Source of the DNA: ZC4RG30 sp046347045
GTDB taxonomy: Bacteria; Pseudomonadota; Gammaproteobacteria; Steroidobacterales; Steroidobacteraceae
DNA length: 64,000 bases
Reading direction: 5' to 3'
NCBI GenBank assembly: GCA_046347045.1
Contig: JAXMGX010000007.1
Coordinates: forward strand, 169,526-233,525
The notes under the pieces are model-generated. The model did no database searches and was not told the DNA's origin. It saw only the letters and a list, made by a program, of their open reading frames with translations. This document shows positions 25,781 through 35,020 of this stretch, piece after piece. The position numbers and the translations under genes are program-made. How positions within the stretch are numbered: the stretch's first letter is position 1; each line of letters opens with the position of its first letter.

Positions 25781-27460
25781 ATGTACCTTTCCTTCTACGG
25801 TCTGGCAGAGAAACCCTTCTCGATCACGCCGGACCCCCGTTACCTGTTCCTGGGCGGACGCCACGCCGAAGCACTCGCGCATCTAGTCTACGGCATCACC
25901 GAGGCCGGCGGTTTCGTGCAGCTCACCGGCGAAGTGGGCACCGGCAAGACCACCATCATCCGTTCGCTGCTGGCCAAGCAGCCCGACAATGCCGAGATCG
26001 CGCTGATCCTGAATCCACGCATGAATGCGCCGGAATTCATGCTGACGCTGTGCGAGGAACTGGGCATCCTGCTGCCCAACGATGCGGTGGGCAGCGTGAA
26101 GGAGCTGGTCGACATCCTCAACCGCTACCTGCTGAAGGCGCATGCGCAGGGCAAGCGCGTGGTGCTGATCGTCGACGAAGCGCAGAACCTGAGCCCCGAG
26201 CTGCTGGAGCAAGTGCGCCTGCTCACCAACCTCGAAACCGAAACACAGAAGCTGCTGCAGATCATCCTGATCGGCCAGCCCGAGCTGCGCGATGTGCTGG
26301 CGCGCAACGACCTCAGGCAGCTTGCACAGCGCATCACGGGGCGATACCACCTCGATCCGCTGTCGCGCGAGGAGTCCGCCGCCTACGTGAAGCACCGGCT
26401 GCGCATCGCCGGCGCCACCACCGAGATCTTCACCGGCGGCGCCCTGGCCGAGATGTATCGGGTCAGCGGCGGCATTCCCCGATTGCTGAATGTGATCGGC
26501 GATCGTGCGCTGCTGGGCGGCTACTCCGAGGACCGGCACATCATCACTGCATCGGTGGTGCGCAAGGCGGCCGGCGAAGTATTCGGCCGCCGTCTCACGC
26601 CGGCGTGGCTGCCTTGGGTGCTGGGTGGCGCCACCGCGCTGGTCGTTGCCGGCGTGATCTTTGCGGTGTGGCAGTTCACGGCGAAGCGCACGCCGCCGGC
26701 AGCAGCAGCGCCGGTTGCCACCGCGCCTGCGCCCGCCGTCGCCGCTGCTGCCGGCACCACATCCGCATTGCCCACGGCGGGCAGCCCGCCCGCAGCCGTG
26801 CCTGCCGCCGCGCAGCCGTCGACTCCCGCACTGCCCGATTTCGCGGCATTGCTGCGCGGCTCCGCCGCGGTCACCGATCTGGATGGCGCCTATGGCCGGT
26901 TGTTCGCGCTGTGGTCCGCGCGCTATGTGGCCGGCTCGGAAGACGCCTGTTCGCAGGCGTTGCGTCAGGGGCTGGAATGCCTGAACGAGACTGGCGGCAC
27001 CGAGGTGCTGCGGCGCTACAACCGCCCGGCGCTCCTGGCGCTGGAAGATGACACCGGCGCCGTGCACCAGTGCATCGTGGTGAAGCTGCAGGGCGCGCGC
27101 GCGCAACTGCTGATCGGCGGCGCCAACCACGAGGTGGCGGTGCCGGATCTCGAGGCCCGCTGGAACGGCGATTTCCAGATCCTGTGGCGCCCCCCGCAGC
27201 TCGATACGCGCAGCCTCAATCTGGGCGCGCAGGGCGAACCCGTGCGTGTGCTGCGCCAGCGCCTGCGCCAGTGGGCCGGGCAGCCACCCGAGCCCGATCC
27301 CTCGGATATCTTCGATGAATCGCTGCGGGGCCTCGTGGTGCAGTTCCAGCGCCGCACCGGGCTCACCGCCGACGGCATTGCCGGCACGCGCACGCAGGCG
27401 CTGCTCGATGCCGCGCTGGCCTCGAAGGACTCACCGCTGCTCAGCGCTGCCGCACCCTGA
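25781..27460 (+). CDS. gspA: General secretion pathway protein A (ExeA/GspA-type AAA ATPase)
   Basis: 559 aa. The opening MYLSFYGLAEKPFSITPDPRYLF is diagnostic of the ExeA family. Walker A GEVGTGKTT (residues 50-58), Walker B VLIVDEAQ (127-134), a membrane helix near residues 275-298, an Ala/Pro-rich periplasmic linker and a C-terminal peptidoglycan-binding domain (QGEPVRVLRQRL...LTADGIAGTRTQALLD). With GspB it helps insert the type II secretin through peptidoglycan. No other gsp gene is in the window. Confidence 0.93.
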   Translation: MYLSFYGLAEKPFSITPDPRYLFLGGRHAEALAHLVYGITEAGGFVQLTGEVGTGKTTIIRSLLAKQPDNAEIALILNPRMNAPEFMLTLCEELGILLPNDAVGSVKELVDILNRYLLKAHAQGKRVVLIVDEAQNLSPELLEQVRLLTNLETETQKLLQIILIGQPELRDVLARNDLRQLAQRITGRYHLDPLSREESAAYVKHRLRIAGATTEIFTGGALAEMYRVSGGIPRLLNVIGDRALLGGYSEDRHIITASVVRKAAGEVFGRRLTPAWLPWVLGGATALVVAGVIFAVWQFTAKRTPPAAAAPVATAPAPAVAAAAGTTSALPTAGSPPAAVPAAAQPSTPALPDFAALLRGSAAVTDLDGAYGRLFALWSARYVAGSEDACSQALRQGLECLNETGGTEVLRRYNRPALLALEDDTGAVHQCIVVKLQGARAQLLIGGANHEVAVPDLEARWNGDFQILWRPPQLDTRSLNLGAQGEPVRVLRQRLRQWAGQPPEPDPSDIFDESLRGLVVQFQRRTGLTADGIAGTRTQALLDAALASKDSPLLSAAAP

Positions 27461-27469
27461 GGACACGCC

Positions 27470-28222
27470 ATGTCATTCATCCTCGATGCGCTGAAGAAAT
27501 CCGAATCCGAGCGGCACCGCCAGACGGGGCCGGTACTCATGGATGTGCGCATCGCGCCGCCGCGCCGGCGCATTCCGCCCTGGGCCTGGGTGATCGCTGC
27601 GGTATTGGTGGTGAATATCGCCGTGCTCGCCTGGGTGCTGTGGCTGTCACCGAACCGGGGCGCTGCGCCAGTACAGGCGGCGGCGCCCGCCAATGTAGTG
27701 ACACCCTCCGTAGTGGCGCCCAACGCAGCGGCACCCAACGCAGCGGCGCCCAACGCCGCTTCGCCCGCCCCCGCGGCAACTGCGGCCACGCAGCCCGCGC
27801 CTGCTGCGTTGCCTGCTCCACCGCCTGTTGCCTTGCCTGCTGCACCACCTGTTGCACCGCCTGCAGCCGCAACCAGCGCGGCCACGCCCGACGCCGCGCC
27901 CGCCCAGAACCCCGCACAGCAATCCGCGCCTGGCGCAGCCGGCGCACCCGCAGTCATCAGTGCCGGCGTTCCCGAAAACATCGATGTCACCACGCTGCCC
28001 AAGGTCGCCGACATGATTGCCGCCGGCGTCGCGTTGCCGGAGATGCAGCTCAGCTGGCATGTCTACGATGCCCGGCCGCAGGGCCGCTACGTGCTGCTGA
28101 ATGGCACGCGACTGCGCGAAGGCGAGCTCACGCCCGATGGCGTGCGCGTCGTAGCCATCGCGCCCACGGGCGTGGTGCTGGAATGGCGCGGCCGGCGGAT
28201 GTTCCTGAACGCCGGCCGCTAG
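27470..28222 (+). CDS. gspB: General secretion pathway protein B
   Basis: 250 aa. MSFILDALKKSESERHRQ is the typical GspB start, followed by a membrane helix (about 37-58), a long Ala/Pro linker (65-165) and a C-terminal T2SSB domain (LPEMQLSWHVYDARPQGRYVLLNGTRLREGE..). Nine bases separate it from gspA. The linker contains three 15-bp tandem repeats (27716-27760). Partner of GspA in secretin assembly. Confidence 0.93.
   Translation: MSFILDALKKSESERHRQTGPVLMDVRIAPPRRRIPPWAWVIAAVLVVNIAVLAWVLWLSPNRGAAPVQAAAPANVVTPSVVAPNAAAPNAAAPNAASPAPAATAATQPAPAALPAPPPVALPAAPPVAPPAAATSAATPDAAPAQNPAQQSAPGAAGAPAVISAGVPENIDVTTLPKVADMIAAGVALPEMQLSWHVYDARPQGRYVLLNGTRLREGELTPDGVRVVAIAPTGVVLEWRGRRMFLNAGR
27716..27760 (+). 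repeat. 3 x 15-bp tandem repeat in the gspB linker
   Basis: Three near-identical 15-bp units encoding an Ala/Pro/Asn pentapeptide; copy number could vary by slippage without changing frame. Confidence 0.8.
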
Positions 28223-28228
28223 CGCTGC

Positions 28229-29230
28229 TTACTCGGCGATGTACCACTGCTTGCCGAACAGCTCCAGCACCAGCGTGTCGAAGGGCAGGCCCTGCCCGCG
28301 CAGATCGTAGGTCGCGCGCGTGCCCGCGTATTCCAGCCGCGGTGACACCTGCCGCGCCAGGCGCAATGCCGTGAGCAGCCGCTCGCGCACCTCGGCGCGC
28401 GACTCGCAGGCCTGCACCAGTGCGCGCAGCGCCTTCGGCGCGGCAGTGCGGCGAAAATTCGGACTCATCTGCTTGTCGTAGTAGTCCGCGCAGCGCGCGG
28501 CGCGCAGGTTTTCTTCGGCCGCCTGCATCAGCTCCAGCGCGGCCTGGGGGCTGCCGCCACCCGCCAGCGCCGCAGCGCCCGCCAGCGCCGCAGCGCCCGC
28601 CGGCGCGCCCCCTGCAGCCTCCGGCGCCGGGGATCGCACGCGTCCGGCGCGCAGGTCATCGATCTGCGCCTGCAGTTCCAGCGGTATGGCCGCCTTCCAG
28701 TCCTTGCCCCAGGGAACGATGGACACCACCACGGGCACGCGCACGGTGCCAAGTTCGCGCGCCGGCTTCAGCCTTCCCACCATCTGCACCATGCCGCCGG
28801 AGTCGGGCACGGCCTCGAGCCAGTCCACGCTCTGGAAGCTGCGTCCGCCGAAGCGCAAGCGCCGGGCCAGCGTCACGAAGAAGTTCTGCGGCGTCAGCCG
28901 CTCGATGTCGGCCAGCGGCATGCCGCTGCCGAACAGCCGGTCGCGCAGCAGGGTTTCGTTGCGATCGGCCTGCAGCTTCATTTCGCCGAGCAGGTTCCCC
29001 CTCAGCAAGGCGAGCTCGGCCTCGTGGATGGCCTGGGCCATGGCCGCGGCGTCGCCCGCCGCCTGGGCCGCCAGCAACTCCTCGGCCGCCCGGTGCTGGG
29101 ATGCGGAGCCATCCCCGGCCACGGCCGGGGCCAGGGCCGCGCCGGCCATGGCAATGCAGCAAAGGGCCGCCGGCAGCAGTCGGCGGACAAAGTTCAGTGG
29201 GCGGCGTTTGAACCAGCGCACATTCGGCAT
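28229..29230 (-). CDS. Exported protein of unknown function
   Basis: 333 aa with basic N-terminus and a long signal peptide (cleavage likely near AVAGD). Two predicted domains: residues ~95-195 (DIERLTPQNFFVTLARRLRFGGR..VQMVGRLKP..VRVPVVVSIV) and a C-terminal ~80-residue domain ending TLVLELFGKQWYIAE. The Ala/Gly stretch between them is made of 18-bp repeats. No family recognised. The tail WYIAE resembles small SH3- or lumazine-like periplasmic domains, but that is only an impression. Ends six bases from the convergent gspB. Confidence 0.75.
   Translation of the reverse strand: MPNVRWFKRRPLNFVRRLLPAALCCIAMAGAALAPAVAGDGSASQHRAAEELLAAQAAGDAAAMAQAIHEAELALLRGNLLGEMKLQADRNETLLRDRLFGSGMPLADIERLTPQNFFVTLARRLRFGGRSFQSVDWLEAVPDSGGMVQMVGRLKPARELGTVRVPVVVSIVPWGKDWKAAIPLELQAQIDDLRAGRVRSPAPEAAGGAPAGAAALAGAAALAGGGSPQAALELMQAAEENLRAARCADYYDKQMSPNFRRTAAPKALRALVQACESRAEVRERLLTALRLARQVSPRLEYAGTRATYDLRGQGLPFDTLVLELFGKQWYIAE
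28560..28595 (-). repeat. 2 x 18-bp tandem repeat in the unknown exported protein
   Basis: Two identical 18-bp units (28560-28577, 28578-28595) and a partial third, encoding Ala/Leu/Gly. A coding linker repeat. Confidence 0.75.
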
Positions 29231-29371
29231 ATTCTTCGTCCGACCGGAATCACAGAAATAAAAAGCAGCCGGACTGATAGGTTGTACCGCTGACGCAAGT
29301 TCGTAAAGTCCTGTTGAGATAGAGGCTGGACCGCCTCGGAACTACATAATCTCAAAGATCGGGAGACGGCC

Positions 29372-31111
29372 TTGACTGCTTACTCCAATCGTCGCGGCGA
29401 GGAAGCCGATCCGTCAGTCGAAATGGGCCGGACCCGAAGCATGCCGCAGAAAGAGATAGTCACCCTGACCAACGACAGTGCGCTGATCCGCGCACTGCAG
29501 GAGCTCTCGAACGAGGGCGTCTCGGTCCATGTCGTTTCCGACATGCGCACGCTGTCCGATGAGCTGCTGCAGCACGCCGGCGCCGCGGCCATGATCGATG
29601 CCGGCTCGCTCGACGCGCCCATCGAAGGCGCGGTCGATGCGATCACCACGCAGTTTCCGGACCTCAAGCTCATGGTCGCGGGCCACAGCCCGGAGCAGAC
29701 CGCGTTGGCGCGGCGCATTGCCGACCAGACCGTGTTCCGCTTCGTGCACAAGCCGGCTTCGCCGCAACGTCTGAAGCTTTTCGTCGATGCCGCCGTGCGC
29801 CCCACCGAGGCGCCGCTGGGCCGCGCCACCACGGCAGACAAGCCCTTCGGCGATTCGCCCTCGTTGGCCCGCATCGACACCGCCGTTCGCGGCCGCTCGC
29901 CGATGACGCTGGCACTGGTGGGCGTGGGCGCCATCATCGCCATCGCCACGCTGGCCTGGTTCTTCTGGCTGCGTGACAGCAAGCCTGCTGCACAGGCCGC
30001 AACGCCGCCCCCCGCACAGGCGCCGGTGACTGCCGCCAGCTCGCCGGCCGCGCTCGCGCTCATTCAAAAGGCCGACAAGGCCTTCGCCGACGGCCGCTAC
30101 GTGGCGCTCGACGGCAGCAGCGCCGCCGAGCTGTACCGCGAAGCGCTGAAAGTGGAATCCACCAATGCCGCCGCGCGCAGCGGCTTCGATCGCAGCATCG
30201 AATACGGCATCCGTCGAGCCGAGGAGGCACTGCTGGCCGGCAAGCTCAACGAAGCCTCCACGGTGACCGAAGCGCTGCGCCCGCTGGCCGGCAACAATTC
30301 GCGGCTCGCCTTCCTCAACGGGCAGATCGACAAGGAGCAGGCGCGCCAGAACGCCGATGCCTCGCAGCGCGCCGCCAACGAATCGCGCCAGTCGCAGGTG
30401 CGCGCGGAGCTGGACCAGATGGGCGATCGCGTGCGCCGCGGCGCCCTGCTGGATCCGGCCACCAACAGCGCGGTCTCGCATTTCCGCGCCGCCGAGCAGA
30501 TCGGCCCCGGCGATCCCGCGGTGCGCTCGGCCCGCGAGAGCCTGGTGGCGGCGCTGCTCACTGCGGCCGACAACGAGCTGACCGCCAAGCGCGTTGCGCC
30601 GTCGCGTCGCATGACCGACGCCGCGGCGTCGCTGAACAGCTCCGCGCCCGGACTGGACGTGATGCGCCGTCGCATCGACGAATTCACCGAACAGCAGTCG
30701 GCCGCCAGCGCCGCCGCCTCGGCCGCGGAAGCGGCGCGACTTGCCGAAGCCGCCCGGGCGCAGGAAGCCGCCAACCGCCCCGCCGCGCCAGTGGTCGCAG
30801 CACCAGTGGTCGCGCAAAACACCGTGGTTCCCTCCACCTCGCTGAAGGCGCAGCGCACGGTGGCGCCTGAGTATCCCAGCCGCGCGCTGGAACAGCTCAT
30901 CTCCGGCTGGGTGGAAATGGAATTCACCGTGGCCCGCGACGGCTCGGTGAAGGACGTGACCGTGATCAGTTCCGAGCCGCGCCGCACCTTCGATGCAGCC
31001 GCCACGGCCGCGCTGCGCCGCTATCGCTACCAGCCCGTGGTGCGCGACGGCGAAACCGTGGAACAGCGTGCGCGGATGCGGATGCGCTTCACGCCGGTGG
31101 ACGGCCGCTGA
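29372..31111 (+). CDS. Receiver-like / TM / TPR-like / TonB C-terminal protein
   Basis: 579 aa. Residues ~25-145 look like a response-regulator receiver fold: a VTLTND start, MIDAG in the place of the acceptor strand, and the conserved Lys in VHKPASPQRL. A single membrane helix lies near 180-198, then a periplasmic helical region (230-450) with repeat-like QxA/ExR patterns, and a C-terminal TonB domain (KAQRTVAPEYPSRALEQLISGWV, ...AALRRYRYQP). The TTG start is chosen because GGGAG lies six bases upstream; ATGs at 29423 and 29441 are alternatives. A cytoplasmic receiver joined to a periplasmic TonB domain is unusual. The kinase gene follows after six bases. Confidence 0.85.
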   Translation: MTAYSNRRGEEADPSVEMGRTRSMPQKEIVTLTNDSALIRALQELSNEGVSVHVVSDMRTLSDELLQHAGAAAMIDAGSLDAPIEGAVDAITTQFPDLKLMVAGHSPEQTALARRIADQTVFRFVHKPASPQRLKLFVDAAVRPTEAPLGRATTADKPFGDSPSLARIDTAVRGRSPMTLALVGVGAIIAIATLAWFFWLRDSKPAAQAATPPPAQAPVTAASSPAALALIQKADKAFADGRYVALDGSSAAELYREALKVESTNAAARSGFDRSIEYGIRRAEEALLAGKLNEASTVTEALRPLAGNNSRLAFLNGQIDKEQARQNADASQRAANESRQSQVRAELDQMGDRVRRGALLDPATNSAVSHFRAAEQIGPGDPAVRSARESLVAALLTAADNELTAKRVAPSRRMTDAAASLNSSAPGLDVMRRRIDEFTEQQSAASAAASAAEAARLAEAARAQEAANRPAAPVVAAPVVAQNTVVPSTSLKAQRTVAPEYPSRALEQLISGWVEMEFTVARDGSVKDVTVISSEPRRTFDAAATAALRRYRYQPVVRDGETVEQRARMRMRFTPVDGR

Positions 31112-31117
31112 AGACAC

Positions 31118-32380
31118 GTGGTGGCCCGCAAACTGCGCATTCTGGTTGTTTCGGAGGACTCTCGAGTCGGCCGCTGGCTGCAGCATCGAGTCGAAACCCT
31201 GCGCGACGACTGCGTGCTGACGCTGGAATCCTACGAGGCCTTCGAACGAAGGCTCGCCACCAGCGGCACCGATGAGTTCGACGCCGTGTTCACGGTGTTG
31301 GGTTTCGAGCAGGCCGAGGCCGCCGCGAGCTTCGCCTGGCTCGACCGCATCAAGGGCGTGCCGGGTTCGCCGCAGCTCGTGGTGGTGGCCGAGAATGGCG
31401 ATGAGCTCGCCGCCGTGCAGTGCATGCGTCGCGGCGCCGCCGATTATCTGCCCCGCAAGCTGATCAACAACGAGCTGCTGGACGCCGCGGTGTCCAACTG
31501 CCTGGAGGGACGCAGGCGCCCTGCACCCGCCCCGAATGCGCCGGAATCCTCCAGGACGCGCGGCGATGCCTCGCTGCAGGTCGCCCTGAAGGTGCCGCGC
31601 GACCTGATTCCGCGCTACATGCTGCTCGACACGCTGGGCGAGTCGCAGCGCGCCACGGTGTATCTGGCGCATAGCGCCGCGCTGAACCGCAATGTGGCGC
31701 TGAAGGTTTCGCGCGTGTCCGACAACGACGAACCCCAGTTCGCGCGCGAATACGAGGCGGTGGGCGCACTGCGCCACCCGAACGTGGTCGACATCTACGA
31801 CTACGGCATGCACGAGGGGCGCGAGTTCATCGCGATGGAGTACTTCCCCTGCGGCGACCTGAAGGCAAGGCTGCAGAATCCGGTTTCCGAGCACGAGGCG
31901 CTGGATTACCTGCAACGCATCGCCGCCGCGCTGGCGGTGGTGCATGCCCAGGGCGTTCTGCACCGCGATCTGAAGCCACCCAACATCATGCTGCGCGAAG
32001 ACGGTCAGATAGTGCTGATCGACTTCGGCCTTGCCAAGGCGCTGGTGAATGCCACCCACAGCACCGCTGCGGGCGTGCTGCGCGGCTCGCCCTACTATAT
32101 GAGCCCCGAGCAGGCACAGGGCAGCGAGCTCGACGGTCGCAGCGACCTGTACAGCCTCGGCGTGATCTTCCATGAGCTGCTCACGGGCTCCAAGCCCTAC
32201 CTGGGTGCCACGGCAATCGAGGTGCTGCAGCAGCACGTGACTGCGCCGCTGCCGCAGCTTCCGCCGGAACTGGCGCGGCACCAGGCGCTGCTCGATGGCC
32301 TGATGGCGAAGTCGCGCGAAGACCGCTTCGCCAGCGCCGAGGCGCTGCTGGCGTACCTGCAGCAGCAGCAGGCGGCTTGA
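31118..32380 (+). CDS. Ser/Thr protein kinase with N-terminal degenerate receiver domain
   Basis: 420 aa, GTG start. Residues ~3-130 resemble a receiver (LRILVVSEDSRVGRWL; AADYLPRKL at the end), but the position of the phospho-acceptor Asp holds no Asp in FTVLGF, so phosphorylation there is unlikely. Residues ~155-410 are a Hanks-type kinase: ALKVSR lysine, HRDLKPPN catalytic loop (near 281), DFGLAK (near 303), SPYYMSPEQ activation-segment end, DGRSDLYSLGVIFHELLTG. All catalytic residues are present, so it should be active. No membrane helix is seen. The next gene starts right at its stop. Confidence 0.93.
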   Translation: MVARKLRILVVSEDSRVGRWLQHRVETLRDDCVLTLESYEAFERRLATSGTDEFDAVFTVLGFEQAEAAASFAWLDRIKGVPGSPQLVVVAENGDELAAVQCMRRGAADYLPRKLINNELLDAAVSNCLEGRRRPAPAPNAPESSRTRGDASLQVALKVPRDLIPRYMLLDTLGESQRATVYLAHSAALNRNVALKVSRVSDNDEPQFAREYEAVGALRHPNVVDIYDYGMHEGREFIAMEYFPCGDLKARLQNPVSEHEALDYLQRIAAALAVVHAQGVLHRDLKPPNIMLREDGQIVLIDFGLAKALVNATHSTAAGVLRGSPYYMSPEQAQGSELDGRSDLYSLGVIFHELLTGSKPYLGATAIEVLQQHVTAPLPQLPPELARHQALLDGLMAKSREDRFASAEALLAYLQQQQAA

Positions 32381-32382
32381 TC

Positions 32383-33789
32383 ATGTCCACGCGCGATCCG
32401 CTCGACATCCTGCTGGCACAGTCGCCGCTTCTGGGCATCGAACTGGACGCAGCCGGCGGGCTGCGTCACATACACAATGCCGCAGTGCTCGGCGCGTGGA
32501 TCGGCGAGCCAGCTGATGCGGCCGCGTTCGCCACGCGCGATTCGCTCTTCGACGCGCTGTTCGCGCCTCGCAGCCAGCGCGCCGTGCTCGACGCGCTCGG
32601 CAGCCCTTCCGGCGAGCCGCTCGACCTGGGCCTGCTTGCCGGCCGGCCGGCCCGCAACGGCGCGGCGGAGCGGTTGTTCAACGCCACGCTGCACCGGCTT
32701 GCCGGCGGTACGCTGCTGGTGCTGCACGATGACTCGCGGCAACAGGCACAGCTTCAGCAGATGCAGGAGCTGCGCGCTGCCAGCGACACCGCCCTGGCTG
32801 TGCTGCGCGCGCCACCGGACGGCTTGCGGTTGTTCCTGGGCAGCGCGCTGGCTTCGGTACACGCCATCCGCGCCACGTTGCGAATGCCGGCCCGCAGCCA
32901 CGAAGCGCTGCTCGACAAGCTCGCAAGATTGCGCGGCGAAGCCCTCAACCTCGCCACCGAGGCCGCGGCCATCGGCCTTGCGCCGGTGGTGGAAGGCTGC
33001 CAGTTGCTGGCCGATCTCGCCGCCTCGCTGCAGGCGCGCACCACCGTCAGCGGCGACGACCTGCTGCCGCTGGCGCCCCGTGTCGACAGGATCGCCTCGG
33101 CCATTGGCACCTGCTCGCGCATCGAGGAGCAGCGCTACGAACCGCCACCCGCTGCGGTGGAGACCGAACGTCGCAGCTCGCGCCGCAGCGCTGTCTGGCA
33201 TGAGGTCAGCGAGCGCCGCTGGAGCGAATTCCTGCGCCGCATGGGCCAGGAGCGCGGCACGCTCGCGCGCCTGGTGATGACGGGCGCGCAGGAAGTGCCG
33301 CCGCAGCATCGGCGGCATGTGGATGAGATCCTGCAGCATCTGCTGAAGAACGCGATGGACCATGGCATCGAGACGCCGGAACAGAGGCTCGACTGCCACA
33401 AGTCGGCGTCGGGACGCATCACCGTTGCGTTCACGCGCGAGAGCGATGGCCGGCTGAAGATGACCGTGCATGACGATGGTCGCGGCTTCGACATCGCACG
33501 CATCGGCCAGGCTGCCGTGCAGAGCGGCCTGCTCAGCGATGAATCGTTGCAGCGGCGCGAAGCGGCCGATCTCGTCGGCCTGATCTTCAAGCCCACGTTC
33601 ACCACCGAAGGCCTGGAAGACGGCGATGGCCAGGGCCGCGGCATGTCGTACCTGCGTCGCAAGATCACACGCATGGGCGGGCAGATTGCCGTTGCGACCA
33701 AGCCAGGTCGCTACACGCTGTTCACCATCGAGCTGCCCGAGTCGGAATCCTCCGACGAGGGCGCAAGCCATCCACAGGCGATGCCTTGA
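32383..33789 (+). CDS. CheA-like HATPase protein with degenerate HPt
   Basis: 468 aa. N-terminus (1-125) resembles a PAS-like sensor. Residues ~150-210 look like an HPt helix bundle (LARLRGEALNLATEAAAIG), but the expected His is Ala. Residues ~290-455 are a CheA-type ATPase: LLKNAMDHGIETPEQR, HDDGRGFD, IFKPTFTT, GRGMSYLRRKI. No dimerisation/CheW domain as in true CheA. ATG at 32383 chosen; a TTG at 32377 overlaps the kinase stop. It may bind ATP and signal without its own His phosphotransfer, or phosphorylate another protein. Confidence 0.82.
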   Translation: MSTRDPLDILLAQSPLLGIELDAAGGLRHIHNAAVLGAWIGEPADAAAFATRDSLFDALFAPRSQRAVLDALGSPSGEPLDLGLLAGRPARNGAAERLFNATLHRLAGGTLLVLHDDSRQQAQLQQMQELRAASDTALAVLRAPPDGLRLFLGSALASVHAIRATLRMPARSHEALLDKLARLRGEALNLATEAAAIGLAPVVEGCQLLADLAASLQARTTVSGDDLLPLAPRVDRIASAIGTCSRIEEQRYEPPPAAVETERRSSRRSAVWHEVSERRWSEFLRRMGQERGTLARLVMTGAQEVPPQHRRHVDEILQHLLKNAMDHGIETPEQRLDCHKSASGRITVAFTRESDGRLKMTVHDDGRGFDIARIGQAAVQSGLLSDESLQRREAADLVGLIFKPTFTTEGLEDGDGQGRGMSYLRRKITRMGGQIAVATKPGRYTLFTIELPESESSDEGASHPQAMP

Positions 33790-33841
33790 CAGCCTGACGC
33801 ACCGCGGGTGCAATGCATGCAGACCCGGGTTGAGGGGACGC

Positions 33842-35020
33842 ATGCATCTCGTCGACACGACCCTTTTCTACTCGCCCACCAGCGGTGGCGTCCGGCGTTA
33901 TCTGACGGCCAAACATGAGTGGCATCGGCGCCGCGGCATGTGGCAACACTCGCTGCTCGTGCCAGGCGACCTCACGCTGCTGAATCCCGGCGACATCAGC
34001 ACCCTTGCGGGATGGAAAGTGCCCGGCACGTTCAACTACCGCCTGCCGCTGGCGCCGCGCCGCTGGACCTCGCTGCTGGATCGCCTCGAACCGGATTTCA
34101 TCGAGGCCGGCGATGCCTTCCACCCCGCCTGGTGTGCCATCGAAGTCGCCGCCAGGCGCGGCATTCCCGCGGTGGCATTCTTTCATTCGCACCTGCCACG
34201 CCTGGTCGGCACGCGCTGTGGCGATGGATTGGGACGCATGGCGGGCCGTTATCTCAGGTGGTTGTACGAGCGCTTCGATGCGGTGCTCGCGCCCAGCCGC
34301 ATCATGTGCGACTACCTGCGCTCGCTGGGCCTTTCGCGGGTGCATCTGCAGCCGCTGGGCGTCGACACCCTCACCTTCCATCCGCAGCGCCGCCAGCACA
34401 CTCTGCGCCGGCAACTCGGGCTGCCCGATGACGTCCGTCTGCTGGTCTATGCCGGCCGGTTCTCGGGCGAGAAGAACATCGGCGTGCTGCACGAGGCCTT
34501 TGCGCGGCTCGGCACCGGCTATCACCTGCTGATGGTGGGCGGCGGCGAAGCGCTGCGGCCCGCAGCCAACATCAGCATCATGCCCTACCAGCGCGACAGC
34601 GCCGCACTGGCCGGCCTTCTGGCCTCTGCCGATGCCCTGGTGCATGCGGGCACCGCCGAGACCTTCGGCCTGGTCGTGCTCGAGGCCATGGCCTGCGGCC
34701 GGCCGGTAGTCGGTGTGCGCGCCGCGGCCGTGGCGGAACTGGTTGACGAGCAGGTGGGCATCCCCGCGGCGCGCGCCGATGGCGACCTGTTCGCGCAGGC
34801 CGTGCGCGATCTGTACGACCGCGACATCGACGCGCTGGGAAGGGCGGCGCGCGCGCGGGTGGAGTCGCGCTTCAGCTGGGACCGCGCGCTGCAGCAGCAG
34901 GTGGCGTTCTACGCCGCGCTCAGCGAGAAGAAGCGCACCGTGCCGGATGTCTGGGCCACTGCCAGGCGCTTGCCGTCGGCGGACCAGCCCATCGTTCCAG
35001 CCGGCCCGTCCAGCAGCTGA
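33842..35020 (+). CDS. Family 4-type glycosyltransferase
   Basis: 392 aa, GT-B fold. MHLVDTTLFYSPTSGGVRRYL start, PSRIMCDYL, PLGVDTLTFHP, AGRFSGEKNI, and the donor-binding HAGTAETFGLVVLEAMACGRPVV (E-x7-E). The start follows GAGGGG. Probably adds a hexose to a lipid or glycan. After FYAALSEKKRT the last ~30 residues lie over the end of the convergent WD40 gene (112-bp overlap) and do not look like normal family sequence. Confidence 0.92.
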   Translation: MHLVDTTLFYSPTSGGVRRYLTAKHEWHRRRGMWQHSLLVPGDLTLLNPGDISTLAGWKVPGTFNYRLPLAPRRWTSLLDRLEPDFIEAGDAFHPAWCAIEVAARRGIPAVAFFHSHLPRLVGTRCGDGLGRMAGRYLRWLYERFDAVLAPSRIMCDYLRSLGLSRVHLQPLGVDTLTFHPQRRQHTLRRQLGLPDDVRLLVYAGRFSGEKNIGVLHEAFARLGTGYHLLMVGGGEALRPAANISIMPYQRDSAALAGLLASADALVHAGTAETFGLVVLEAMACGRPVVGVRAAAVAELVDEQVGIPAARADGDLFAQAVRDLYDRDIDALGRAARARVESRFSWDRALQQQVAFYAALSEKKRTVPDVWATARRLPSADQPIVPAGPSSS

